This document shows, piece by piece, positions 1 through 8,914 of a stretch of 64,000 nt of DNA. Position 1 is the stretch's first letter. The number at the start of each line of letters is the position of its first letter. Location: the NCBI GenBank assembly GCA_947165975.1, contig CAMVCL010000001.1, positions 1 through 64,000 of the forward strand, written 5' to 3'. The DNA is from an uncultured Candidatus Saccharibacteria bacterium (GTDB taxonomy: Bacteria; Patescibacteriota; Saccharimonadia; Saccharimonadales; Saccharimonadaceae). Position numbers and translations under genes: made by a program. The notes below the pieces were generated by a model. It was not told where the DNA came from. It saw only the letters and a program-made list of their open reading frames with translations, and searched no databases.

Positions 1-160
1 CAATGGATTGAGAACTGGAAGAAGAGAGAGTGAGATTGTAGGATGCGGCGTGAGTGTTGTGAGAGAATAAAAATATTCCAGAAACAGTATATAACGTAAG
101 AAAAATAGCGACAAAAATCAGCTTATCCTGTATGCTACATGCACCATCTGCTTTTAACAT
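1..160 (-). CDS. Secreted or anchored protein, N-terminal part (runs off window start)
   Basis: An uninterrupted minus-strand frame starts at ATG 160-158 and leaves the window after 53 codons. The N-terminus is charged, followed by a hydrophobic stretch (residues about 14-35, including LIFVAIFLTLYTVSGIFLF) and an AXA-like cleavage site (HAAS), then a Ser-rich start of the mature protein. This is a signal peptide or signal anchor; the rest is outside the window, so no function can be given. A TATAAT hexamer (167-172, minus strand) lies exactly six bases before the ATG, as at many genes here, which supports this start and suggests a leaderless transcript. Confidence 0.6.
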   Translation of the reverse strand, partial: MLKADGACSIQDKLIFVAIFLTLYTVSGIFLFSHNTHAASYNLTLSSSSSQSI

Positions 161-198
161 AAGTATATTATAAAGCGACGTGAATTATGCGTCAATGT

Positions 199-1437
199 TT
201 ATTTCTGCAATAATTTACTAATCTTAGCGCGCAATCCACTTTCTTCTGGTGAGCTAGCAAGCGTATCGACACCGACGCGAAGTAGTCCTAATGCAGTAGC
301 AAAAGAATGATCGAGATTGCCAAGACCTTCGGCACTGAGATGCTCAGTGGATAGATTAGGTAATTCATTTACATCGATCAGGTGAATGATAGGGCGACGC
401 GAAAAGGGAAGATTCTCAAACCAATTGGAAATAGCAAGATTTTCTTGTAACATCGAGAGGCTTGCGCCACCGCCACATAACAATATATTGCGTGGCAAAC
501 TTCCGATGCTTTCAAAATCTTCAAGAGCAACTTCTACTCCAGTCAACCAAACAGATAGATTACGATTGATAGCAGTCTCAACTTTAGCTTTGATACGGTC
601 GTCTAGTTCACCGGTATCGAAATTCAGTTTATAATCTTCGGCTGTGTCGAAATCCGTACCAAGCGACTCTGCGATTTGGTGAGTAAAACTACGGCCACCA
701 ATGCTAAACATCTTGGTGCCCTCAACGCCACCATCTTCTACTACGGCAATATCGGTGGTGCCACCGCCAATATCCATAACAATACCAGAGAAGCTTGAAC
801 CCAGATCGTCACCAAGGCAGGCGCGACAGACGGCAAATGGTTCGACCGCGACAGTCAGGAGATCAAGATTCAATTCAGCACAAACCTTTTCTATGGCTGC
901 CACATGAATAAGCGGAGCAAAAGCCGTATAAAATTGAATCACCACATCTGAGCCTTTAAAACCGATTGGATTACTAATTTTATAGCCGTCAATCGTCAAT
1001 GAAACAATAGCCGAATTGATTAACCTAACTTCGACATTCTCGTTGTCGGTTTCTAGAGCGACGGTCTTTTTAGCAACTTCACCAGATTTTTGCTGGACTT
1101 TTTTGATGATCTCTTCCATCTCGGCTTCGGTGATGGGTTTGTTAGGATTTTTACGGGTGTAATTTACCGTCGTGGTGTTTCCTTTAATCAATTCACCTGC
1201 GATACCAACTACCGTCAACTCGGCACGTTCACCAGCTTGTTCTTCGGCTCTTACAAGGGCGTCTTCGCAGACGTTGACAACAGCAGGAATATCAGCCACG
1301 GCACCAGCGTTCATGTTTCCTTCAACTTGCTTAGCTTTACCAACACCAAGTATTTCAAGGTTGCCATTTTTAGTCGGTTTAGCTAATACTGCTTTAACAA
1401 ATTCAGTTCCAATATCAAGGCCGAGAATTGTGCTCAT
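199..1437 (-). CDS. FtsA/PilM-like actin-fold ATPase
   Basis: A 412-aa protein of the actin/Hsp70-type ATPase fold with an SHS2-like insert. The phosphate-1 motif is GLDIGTEFVKAV near residue 6, phosphate-2 is DIGGGTTDIAVV near residue 224, and the adenosine-site glycines are CGGGAS near residue 322. The family includes FtsA, which tethers FtsZ to the membrane, and PilM, which connects the type IV pilus inner-membrane complex; the sequence alone does not separate them. The short C-terminal helix (RAKISKLLQK) could be an FtsA-like amphipathic membrane tag. No pilus genes are adjacent. The start is supported by TATAAT (1444-1449, minus) six bases upstream. Confidence 0.8.
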   Translation of the reverse strand: MSTILGLDIGTEFVKAVLAKPTKNGNLEILGVGKAKQVEGNMNAGAVADIPAVVNVCEDALVRAEEQAGERAELTVVGIAGELIKGNTTTVNYTRKNPNKPITEAEMEEIIKKVQQKSGEVAKKTVALETDNENVEVRLINSAIVSLTIDGYKISNPIGFKGSDVVIQFYTAFAPLIHVAAIEKVCAELNLDLLTVAVEPFAVCRACLGDDLGSSFSGIVMDIGGGTTDIAVVEDGGVEGTKMFSIGGRSFTHQIAESLGTDFDTAEDYKLNFDTGELDDRIKAKVETAINRNLSVWLTGVEVALEDFESIGSLPRNILLCGGGASLSMLQENLAISNWFENLPFSRRPIIHLIDVNELPNLSTEHLSAEGLGNLDHSFATALGLLRVGVDTLASSPEESGLRAKISKLLQK

Positions 1438-1459
1438 GTCAATATTATACCATAAGAAT

Positions 1460-2143
1460 TTATTTTTGAAATTCTATATATTTGCCGGGTTTTAGGTCGC
1501 CAAGTTCGTATTTACCAAAAGTGATACGATGGAGTTTAGTGACTTTATATCCCAAAGCCGCAAAAGTACGGCGAATCTGACGATTACGGCCCTCAGACAA
1601 GATTACTAAATAATGAGCTGGCTCTACCTCATTTTTAATCACTTTAAACTGACTGGGGCCGTCATCCAGCATGACACCATATTCTGTGATCATCTGTTGA
1701 TGTAACGGTTCTAAATCGTGGTCGAGGTCAACTTCGTAAACTTTTTGTTTGCGAAATTTGGGATGAGTCATTTGAAAAGCAAAATCGCCATCATTAGTTA
1801 AAAGAATCAGACCAGAGCTATCTTTATCAAGACGACCAACGGTCTTTAACTTACGATATTTCGAAGGGAGTAAATCATATAAAGTTGGAGATGAACCTTG
1901 AGCGCGACGCGAGCAAACATAACCGATAGGCTTATGAAATGCTAAGTAAAGATATTCCGTGTCAAACGGAACTATCTTATTATTATAGCATACTTTGTCT
2001 TTTTTGTCAATTTTAACTCCGAGGATGGGCTTTTTGCCGTTGACGGTGACTTTACCTACAGATATCAAATCATCGGCTTCACGACGTGAAACCCCTAAAC
2101 GTTCGGCCAAAAACTTATTGAGCCGAAGTGGCTGGTTGTCCAT
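1460..2143 (-). CDS. 16S/23S rRNA pseudouridine synthase, RsuA/RluB family
   Basis: 227 aa. An N-terminal S4 RNA-binding domain (residues about 5-60: RLNKFLAERLGVSRREAD) precedes the pseudouridine synthase domain with the catalytic-Asp motif GRLDKDSSGLILLTNDG, and the family signature GRNRQIRR follows near residue 186. It converts a uridine in rRNA to pseudouridine; RsuA versus RluB/RluE specificity cannot be read from the sequence. It is the last gene of an operon with the sensor kinase and response regulator: its start overlaps the regulator's 3' end by 29 bases, implying translational coupling. Confidence 0.9.
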   Translation of the reverse strand: MDNQPLRLNKFLAERLGVSRREADDLISVGKVTVNGKKPILGVKIDKKDKVCYNNKIVPFDTEYLYLAFHKPIGYVCSRRAQGSSPTLYDLLPSKYRKLKTVGRLDKDSSGLILLTNDGDFAFQMTHPKFRKQKVYEVDLDHDLEPLHQQMITEYGVMLDDGPSQFKVIKNEVEPAHYLVILSEGRNRQIRRTFAALGYKVTKLHRITFGKYELGDLKPGKYIEFQK

Positions 2144-2690
2144 TGCTTACCTGTGGTGTAGCGGCGGTTGGGTTTTCTACTGTGACGGCTGGAGGCGTAA
2201 TCGGTGCGGCAGGAGCGGCGGTCGGAGTAGGCGTTTCGACAGTAACAGCGGGGGCGGTTTGTGGAGTAGCTGGAGCAGCCGGGGCTGGAGTTTCGGCTGA
2301 GTTAGCCGACGCATCAGCTGGCTTATCGCCAAGTACTTCGTGGATGGCATTCACAACATCTTCGATACCGACTTGAGATTTAACTAGATAACGTTCGGCG
2401 CCAAGCCTTTCACCGCGCTGGCGTTGATCATCGCCAGAAAGTGCCGTCATCATAATAACCTTAATATTTGCGGTCTCCGGTGTGGAACGTAAGATATCCA
2501 ACATATCAAAACCAGAAATTTTTGGCATCATTACGTCTGATAAAATTAGGTCGGGTTTTTCGCGCACTGCTACGGCTAAGGCCTCTTCGCCATCACCGGC
2601 AGATACTACTTCGTAACCTTCGGCAGTAATGCGGACACTGTAGATTTCGCGTAGACTGGCTTCGTCTTCAACTACCATTATCTTGCTCAT
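2115..2690 (-). CDS. Single-domain response regulator with Pro/Ala/Thr tail
   Basis: 191 aa. Residues 1-120 are a CheY-like receiver: acidic pocket EDE at 8-10, phospho-acceptor Asp52 in SDVMMP, the conserved Thr in MMTAL and Lys in LVKS. There is no DNA-binding output domain. Residues from about 125 onward are a low-complexity Ala/Pro/Thr tail with an imperfect internal duplication (PAVTVETP and PAVTVENP). It overlaps the kinase gene by four bases (ATGA) and is almost certainly its partner. Output is probably by protein interaction rather than transcription; this is inference. Confidence 0.9.
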   Translation of the reverse strand: MSKIMVVEDEASLREIYSVRITAEGYEVVSAGDGEEALAVAVREKPDLILSDVMMPKISGFDMLDILRSTPETANIKVIMMTALSGDDQRQRGERLGAERYLVKSQVGIEDVVNAIHEVLGDKPADASANSAETPAPAAPATPQTAPAVTVETPTPTAAPAAPITPPAVTVENPTAATPQVSNGQPATSAQ

Positions 2691-4282
2691 TTTGCTTCTC
2701 CGTTTAGATTATTATTGTTATTGTTTTGAACTAGTGGATTTGGAGTAGATGATGTAGGAGGAGCACCAGGTTGCGGGGCGGCTAATGTTGTAGCCGGCGT
2801 CGGTGCGGGTTTAGGTGTAGGTGTTGCATTTGGGGTGGATGGAGTGGTAGTTGCAGTAGGAGTCATTGATGTCGAGCTCGCAGGAGTAGTTGGCGCAGAA
2901 TGTACTGCTGGAGTCGAGGCTGGAGCTGTTGTTGGAACTGGGGTCGGGGCTGGAGTAGCTGGAGTCGCAGGTTTTGCAGTAGTAGCTGATGGCGCAGGTG
3001 TTGTGGGCATAACTGGAACTGCAGGGGCCGGAGCAGAAGCAACTTGGTTGGTAGGTGTAGGATTTTGAGCAGTCTTTATGATATTGTCCTGCGTCATTTG
3101 ATTCTGCACGGCAATCATACGTTTTTCGTATTCATCATTTGTGAGGCGTGGCAGGGAAACATAAAAAGTAGAGCCTTCGCCAAAAGCTGATTCAGCCCAA
3201 ACGCGACCGCCCATGGCTTCTACGCGTTGTTTGACTAGATAAAGGCCGAGTCCAGTACCACCAATTTCACGGGTATCAGAATTATCGGCTCGATAAAATT
3301 TTTGGAAGATATGACCCAAATCGTCTGCTGCTATACCAATACCCGTATCGGTGACGTTGATCAGAACACGATCACCATCGCCACGCACATTAATATATAT
3401 CGATCCGCCTTCTGGAGTATATTTCAGAGCGTTCTCGATCAGATTATCCATAATCTCGCGCATGAAATTTTCATCAATATAACCATACACTACTTGATTA
3501 AGCCGGCGATTACTATCGAATGAGACTTGTTGACTGGAGCCAAAGTTAAAAGTAATCTTATTTTCCTTGGCGCGTTCAATATAATCATCCGAAATTGTTT
3601 TTACTACGCCAATCATTTCGGCTGGTTTAAAGTGTGGGAGAATCTTGCCGTCGTCTAGTTTAGTAATATCAAGTAAATCTTGGAATAATTTACCAAGGTG
3701 CTTTGATGCGTTTTGAGCGGAGGTAAGATAACCACGAGCTCGCTCATCGATAGTGGCCGTTTGTGGATTTAGCGCCAATGATAAATATCCGTCAATCGTC
3801 GCAACCGGTGTACGCATTTCGTGTGATGCTGTAGAGATAAATTCAGTCTGCTCACCTTCTTCTTCTAGCTCGTGGGTGATATCACGAAAAGTGATGATAT
3901 CGTTACCGTAGTTGCCATCAACGGGGTGAACCGAAATTGAAATTGGAATACGCTTATTAGAACGGGTGCAGATTAAAGCGACCTGGGCCTTTTCGAGTGG
4001 TTGATTGGTTTTAATCGCTTGGATCAGCGGATTCTCGCGTTCTGACAACTCGCGCCCTTCCTTGGATTCTAATTTGATAACTAGACCATAATCTAATCCA
4101 ATAGCTTTGTTTGCGGAGTCATATTCGGTCATTGTTACAGCGGCTGGATTGATAAACTGGACTGCACCGTTTTTATCTATCATCACGACGCCATCATGAA
4201 TATTATTCAAAGCAATCTCAGCCAACGCCGCTTGACTAGAAGCGGAGTTACTCGAACTTTTTTTAGACTTAAAAAGACTCAT
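2687..4282 (-). CDS. Soluble PAS-containing sensor histidine kinase with long disordered tail
   Basis: 531 aa. A PAS domain (about 20-140) is followed by HisKA with phospho-acceptor His154 (STASHEMRTP), then HATPase_c with the N box (DNLIENALKYTP), G1 (DTGIGIA), the F box (IFQKFYRAD) and G2 (GGTGLGLYLVK). No membrane segment is visible, so it should sense a cytosolic or membrane-proximal signal. Residues from about 400 are a roughly 130-residue Pro/Thr/Ala/Ser tail ending in an Asn run, unusual for a kinase and similar in composition to the partner regulator's tail. A TAAAAT hexamer lies eight bases before the ATG. Confidence 0.92.
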   Translation of the reverse strand: MSLFKSKKSSSNSASSQAALAEIALNNIHDGVVMIDKNGAVQFINPAAVTMTEYDSANKAIGLDYGLVIKLESKEGRELSERENPLIQAIKTNQPLEKAQVALICTRSNKRIPISISVHPVDGNYGNDIITFRDITHELEEEGEQTEFISTASHEMRTPVATIDGYLSLALNPQTATIDERARGYLTSAQNASKHLGKLFQDLLDITKLDDGKILPHFKPAEMIGVVKTISDDYIERAKENKITFNFGSSQQVSFDSNRRLNQVVYGYIDENFMREIMDNLIENALKYTPEGGSIYINVRGDGDRVLINVTDTGIGIAADDLGHIFQKFYRADNSDTREIGGTGLGLYLVKQRVEAMGGRVWAESAFGEGSTFYVSLPRLTNDEYEKRMIAVQNQMTQDNIIKTAQNPTPTNQVASAPAPAVPVMPTTPAPSATTAKPATPATPAPTPVPTTAPASTPAVHSAPTTPASSTSMTPTATTTPSTPNATPTPKPAPTPATTLAAPQPGAPPTSSTPNPLVQNNNNNNLNGEAK

Positions 4283-4330
4283 CTACATATATTTTAACAC
4301 AAGCGTTAAAAAATGTGATAAAATTTATGT

Positions 4331-6154
4331 ATGAATAAAGACGTGATTTATATTGAACCCGAGGATGATATCACTGATATTATCCTGAAAATCGAAAATT
4401 CAAAGGAAAAAATCGTCGCCTTAGTGCCGCCCAAAAAGGCTGGAGTGTTTAGGAGCGTAGTAAATATTAAGCTGATTGCAAAAGCCGGTAAAACTGCCGA
4501 TAAGACTGTCGTGCTCGTAACCGTTGATCCTTCTATTACTAAATTGGCAGCTGCTACTAGACTTCCTGTTGCCAAAAACTTGCAAACTGCACCTTCGATT
4601 CCCGCCATGGAAGATGATACGGAGGATAGTACTTCCGAAAAAACCGATTTAGTTGAGGATGAAGACGAAGTGGAAGGAGACGAAGAGGATGATTCCGGCG
4701 CGGAGTTATCTAAAAAAGATAGTAAATCATCCAACAAATCTAAACATAAAAATGCCGAAGAAGCAGACGAAGATGAAGAAGTTGACGACGAAGAAGAGGA
4801 TGATGAAGAGGAAGAAGAAAAGCCTAAAAAGAAAGAGAAGAAAAAGAAATCCGATAAAGGTGGGCTTAAAAATTGGATAAAGAGTCACAAAAAGACTTCT
4901 GCTTTTGCTGGAGTCGTGTTCCTAGGCTTAATCGCGCTTGTTGTCTGGATGTTCTTCTTTGCCCCAGCAGTAGATATTACCGTTTCGATCAAAACCGACC
5001 AGAAGAACTTTTCTGAAAATGTCACCTTCACTGACAAGTTAGAAGAAGAAAATGCTGAAGAGGGTAAATTCTACCTCGAACAGAAGAAAATTGAGGATAC
5101 TCAAAAAGTCGAATTTGAAGCGACTGGCCAAAAAAATATCGGTGAAAAGGCACATGGGAATATCGTTGTTTACAAATATTTTCCAATTAGTTCTAGTAGT
5201 GCAGTCCAGATAGATGCAGGAACTAGGTTCACTGTTTCAGGATTAATTTTTACAACAGATAGCGCTGTTACGCTTTCGTATGGTGGAAGAGGAGAAGGTT
5301 GTGAAAATGAAAGAAATCTCCCCGAATTGATTGAATCAGGTTGTCGGGTTACTGCGCGTGTTAATGTTACTGCTATGGAACCTGGATCTAAGTACAATAT
5401 CGCTATGCAACAATCGGGTTGGGATACGGTTGCTCCGGTTGGGGCATACTCCGATAAAGCGATGGAGGGTGGCACTGATAACGTAGTCACAGTCGTCCAG
5501 CAATCTGATATTATCTCTGCTCAAGATAAGATCAAGTCTTCTAAAGAAGAAGAAAACAAAGCGAAACTCTACGAAACAATCGATGACAAATATTATATTA
5601 TCGATTCTAGCTTCGAGCAAAACACATCAAACGTAAAAGCTACCCCAGCTACGGATGAAGAGGTCAAAGAGGGAGTTAAACCTTCTGTAGAAATGACTAC
5701 GACCGCTTCTGTTTATGTAATCGACAAGGTCAAACTCGAGCAATTCATTGATAAGAAGGCTGAATTAGCCGAAGATCAAAAGATATATGACATCAAAGAT
5801 ATCTACGTCGAGAACATGAGCCATATTGCGGTTGGTGCTACCACTAAGTTGAAGGCACAATACTTCATCGGTCCAAAATTAACTGAATCCGAATTGGTTG
5901 ACAAGATCAAAGGTAGAGGATTAGGCGATGCAAGACGTGAAATTGCTGATATCTATGGTGTTTCTGACGTGACGATTAATAAATCTTACCCATGGGTGAT
6001 GGCTATACCAAATAATTCCAATAAGATTACGATCAAATTTGAAGTTAAGGATCAGGACGGCAACGATATTAATACCGACGAAAATGAAAGTGAAGACGGT
6101 AATGATAGCGGAGAAAGTGAAGCCGAAGAAGAATCAGAAGAAAAGAAAGAATAA
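4331..6154 (+). CDS. Single-pass membrane protein with acidic cytoplasmic region and baseplate-J-like ectodomain
   Basis: 607 aa. Residues 1-90 form a compact domain (ALVPPKKAGVFRS; TVVLVTVDPSITKLA) of a kind seen in anchored CPR proteins. Residues about 95-185 are a highly charged Asp/Glu then Lys linker. One transmembrane helix follows (about 192-212, FAGVVFLGLIALVVWMFFF), then an extracellular domain beginning VDITVSIKT that resembles the baseplate-J/gp47-like region of CPR surface proteins, ending in an acidic tail. The similarity is by eye; the function is not known. TAAAAT (4319-4324) sits exactly six bases before the ATG. Confidence 0.65.
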   Translation: MNKDVIYIEPEDDITDIILKIENSKEKIVALVPPKKAGVFRSVVNIKLIAKAGKTADKTVVLVTVDPSITKLAAATRLPVAKNLQTAPSIPAMEDDTEDSTSEKTDLVEDEDEVEGDEEDDSGAELSKKDSKSSNKSKHKNAEEADEDEEVDDEEEDDEEEEEKPKKKEKKKKSDKGGLKNWIKSHKKTSAFAGVVFLGLIALVVWMFFFAPAVDITVSIKTDQKNFSENVTFTDKLEEENAEEGKFYLEQKKIEDTQKVEFEATGQKNIGEKAHGNIVVYKYFPISSSSAVQIDAGTRFTVSGLIFTTDSAVTLSYGGRGEGCENERNLPELIESGCRVTARVNVTAMEPGSKYNIAMQQSGWDTVAPVGAYSDKAMEGGTDNVVTVVQQSDIISAQDKIKSSKEEENKAKLYETIDDKYYIIDSSFEQNTSNVKATPATDEEVKEGVKPSVEMTTTASVYVIDKVKLEQFIDKKAELAEDQKIYDIKDIYVENMSHIAVGATTKLKAQYFIGPKLTESELVDKIKGRGLGDARREIADIYGVSDVTINKSYPWVMAIPNNSNKITIKFEVKDQDGNDINTDENESEDGNDSGESEAEEESEEKKE

Positions 6155-6185
6155 CTTAGTTTAATAATTAATTGCGAGGATAAAG

Positions 6186-7814
6186 ATGCGAGTTATTGGT
6201 TTAGACGTGGGTGAAAAACGGATTGGAATAGCCAAGGCGGATTCCAGCACTCGTATTGCGGTGCCAGTTGGATACATTAATGTTGATGGCCTAGAATGGG
6301 AAGAGATAGGTCATGTGGCCGATTTGAATAGTACAAATTTCTTTGTCCTAGGTCTTCCGCGTAGTAACGAAGGGAATGAGACGGCCCAGTCGCTCTATGT
6401 TCGTAATTTTGCCAAAACTTTAACAGAAAAAATTCCTGATGCCAGAATTAAATTTCAAGATGAATCCTTAACATCTGTTATTGCGGAGGAAAGGCTGAAG
6501 GCCCGCAAAAAGAAATATGAAAAAGGCGACATTGACGCAGAAGCCGCGGCAATAATCCTACAGGATTATATGGAAACATTTGATGGCTTCGCAGATATTT
6601 CTCCTACCAATATCGCTTCGAATGAAAACCAGGAACCCGCAGGAGTAGTCGCAACAGTCAAAAATGCTGCAACCGAAGCCCGCGACAATGTAACAAATTT
6701 AACCAAAAAGGAAGCCGACAAAGTGAAACTAAATACCAAAAAAGCCAAAAATAACCTAAAAAAAATTGCGGCCTTTGTGGTTTTTCCAGTTTTTTTACTA
6801 ACACTATTGTTGGTTGGTGGAGGATTTTGGTGGGTTAATTCAATGCTTTCGCCAGTAATTAAGGATTGCAGTAAAGGCGGATGCGAAGATATTGAATTTG
6901 TGGTTACAGAGGGCGAATCTAAGTCTTTAATAGCTGACAATCTCGAAGATGCTGGACTAATCAAAAATGCCTTTGTCTTTAAGGCTTATCAACACCTTTT
7001 TAAATCCGATGCTGACTATAAAAGTGGTACCTATCAATTTAATAAGGGGTTATCGGTAGAAACTATTATCGAGATGCTTTCAAGAGGCGTAAACAATAAC
7101 GACGTCTTTAGTTTTACGATTTTACCAGGAGAAACTACTTTTGATATTAAGAAAAAGTTAATAGAAATTGGTTATGACGAAACAGAGGTAGAAAAGGCTT
7201 TTGCGGCTAAATATGACTTCGCTTTCTTAAAAAATCTACCTGCTGATGCGTCTTTAGAAGGATATCTCTTTGGTGAGACGCACGAATTCTATAAAACTGA
7301 TTCAGTGGAAGATATATTGAAAGAATTTCTCTCTGGTATGGATAAAGTGATAAAAGACAATAACCTCGAAGCAAGATACAAAGAACAGGGATTATCACTC
7401 CATGAGGGAATTACGCTAGCATCCGTAGTGCAAAAAGAGGCCGCCTCCTCTGAGCAACCAACTGTAGCACAGGTGTTTTTGTCACGTCTTAATCTTGGAA
7501 TACCACTTGGGAGCGACGTAACGGTGTCTTACGCGCTTGATATAGTGGATCCTGAAAGACAGACGTATACCGATAATCAATCCGCCTTGACGGTCGATTC
7601 GTGCTACAATACACGCGTTAATAGTGGTCTCCCTTGTGGACCTATCTCTAATCCAGGTCTTTCAGCGCTTCTTGCCGTGGCCGAGCCATCTGATACTTCT
7701 TATCTATACTTCTTGACAGGAGACGATGGTTTGATGTATTATAGTAGCACAGAGGCTGAGCATAACCAGAATATTTACAGCCATTGCCAGAAACTCTGTA
7801 ACGTATCACTATGA
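6186..7814 (+). CDS. RuvX (YqgF) nuclease fused to MltG endolytic transglycosylase
   Basis: 542 aa with two unrelated enzymes in one frame. Residues 1-135 are a RuvX/YqgF RNase-H-fold domain (GLDVGEKRIGIA with Asp7, QDESLTS, DAEAAAIILQDYM), a family acting in 16S rRNA 5'-end maturation and proposed as a Holliday-junction resolvase. A linker (135-190) leads to one membrane helix (193-217) and an extracytoplasmic MltG/YceG domain (about 235-542) with a LysM-like segment, catalytic Glu418 (LASVVQKEAA) and the conserved YNT and SNPGL motifs. MltG cleaves nascent peptidoglycan. The two genes are neighbours in many bacteria (Bacillus yrrK-yrrL); here they are joined. It overlaps the next gene by four bases. 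Confidence 0.92.
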   Translation: MRVIGLDVGEKRIGIAKADSSTRIAVPVGYINVDGLEWEEIGHVADLNSTNFFVLGLPRSNEGNETAQSLYVRNFAKTLTEKIPDARIKFQDESLTSVIAEERLKARKKKYEKGDIDAEAAAIILQDYMETFDGFADISPTNIASNENQEPAGVVATVKNAATEARDNVTNLTKKEADKVKLNTKKAKNNLKKIAAFVVFPVFLLTLLLVGGGFWWVNSMLSPVIKDCSKGGCEDIEFVVTEGESKSLIADNLEDAGLIKNAFVFKAYQHLFKSDADYKSGTYQFNKGLSVETIIEMLSRGVNNNDVFSFTILPGETTFDIKKKLIEIGYDETEVEKAFAAKYDFAFLKNLPADASLEGYLFGETHEFYKTDSVEDILKEFLSGMDKVIKDNNLEARYKEQGLSLHEGITLASVVQKEAASSEQPTVAQVFLSRLNLGIPLGSDVTVSYALDIVDPERQTYTDNQSALTVDSCYNTRVNSGLPCGPISNPGLSALLAVAEPSDTSYLYFLTGDDGLMYYSSTEAEHNQNIYSHCQKLCNVSL

Positions 7815-8902
7815 GAAAAAGAAAATCTATAATTTCGGAACGGTTTAAACAAGTTTTGCCATATTTTTTGACGGGCGGCATCATTCTAGCAGTGGTTTTT
7901 GTTGGTTCATTAGATAAACAGAATGCTGACGTAAACCTCAGTTTAGATACTTTTGCTACCAACGATTACAATGTTTCTGTCGACCAGATGTCAGAATTAT
8001 ATGTAGTAGCCGATTTGTCTGACGCTCTAAGTTTAGCGAGTGCCTCAGATGTGGCTTCAAACTACGTAATTACCACTACGATGTACGATTCTGGACAAAC
8101 TTCAGCGACCGGCAAACTAGAAAAGCCAAGCTCTACTAATATCATAGCTTCCCGTGGCGTAATTGAGCACCAAGTGGCCGAAGGTGAAACTATGACTATG
8201 ATTGCTCACAAATATGGCGTTACTAATGACCAGATACGTTGGTCAAATAACCTTAAGACTACCGATGTTTCGCCGGGTACGATTCTCTATATCCCAAGCG
8301 TGCCTGGTATCGTTTATACTGTTAAAGCCGGCGATACGATGGCTGGTATTATTGATAAATACGGCTCCAACGAACAAGAGATTATCGCACTAAATGACCT
8401 TGAAGTCACCGGTATTAAAGAGGGTTCACGTATTGTGATTAAGGGAGGTTCCTTACCAGAGACTGAGCGTCCAGAATATGTGGCACCAGTACAACGTTAT
8501 CAATCATACTCCAACTCCTATTCGTATACTTACCTAGGCAATTCGGCTGAACGTCAAAACATCGAAGTTGTCGGCTATTTCTATAATCTCGGTGGTCCTT
8601 ATGGCCGTGGTCAATGTACACAATGGGCTTGGTATAAGAGACAAGATCTACCTTCTAACCTTGGTAATGCCAATGCGTGGGCACGGAATGCCGCTAGGGC
8701 GGGCTATGTCGTGAATCGTACACCATCAGCTGGTGCAATCTTCCAGACTTCTTCAGGTTGGTATGGCCACGTAGGATATGTTGAGTCAGTTAATCCAGAT
8801 GGTTCAATTGTGATTACAGAGATGAATTATGGCGTCAATTATCGCGTAATCCGCTCGACCGTTCCAGCAAGCGCAGTTGGAAGGTTTAATTACATTCATT
8901 AG
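7811..8902 (+). CDS. Anchored cell-wall amidase: two LysM repeats plus CHAP domain
   Basis: 363 aa. An N-terminal membrane/signal segment (about 16-33) is followed by a Ser/Thr-rich stretch, LysM 1 (about 119-162), LysM 2 (about 168-211), a Tyr/Ser-rich linker and a C-terminal CHAP domain (about 255-363). The CHAP catalytic residues are visible: Cys269 in GQCTQW, His320 in GHVGYVE and Glu337 in TEMNY. CHAP enzymes cleave peptidoglycan peptides; LysM binds the glycan. It is translationally coupled (ATGA overlap) to the RuvX-MltG fusion, so a glycan-strand cutter and a peptide cutter are made together, either for its own wall or to act on the host's. Confidence 0.9.
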   Translation: MRKRKSIISERFKQVLPYFLTGGIILAVVFVGSLDKQNADVNLSLDTFATNDYNVSVDQMSELYVVADLSDALSLASASDVASNYVITTTMYDSGQTSATGKLEKPSSTNIIASRGVIEHQVAEGETMTMIAHKYGVTNDQIRWSNNLKTTDVSPGTILYIPSVPGIVYTVKAGDTMAGIIDKYGSNEQEIIALNDLEVTGIKEGSRIVIKGGSLPETERPEYVAPVQRYQSYSNSYSYTYLGNSAERQNIEVVGYFYNLGGPYGRGQCTQWAWYKRQDLPSNLGNANAWARNAARAGYVVNRTPSAGAIFQTSSGWYGHVGYVESVNPDGSIVITEMNYGVNYRVIRSTVPASAVGRFNYIH

Positions 8903-8914
8903 AGTCTAGCTATT

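Noticed and set aside
1995..2300. Plus-strand 101-codon frame across the rsuA/regulator junction
   Set aside because: Antisense to two genes with clear domains; no start signal and low-complexity product.
2128..3068. Long plus-strand frames opposite the kinase and regulator tails
   Set aside because: They are Val/Gly/Ala-rich mirror readings of the Pro/Thr/Ala repeats, without start signals.
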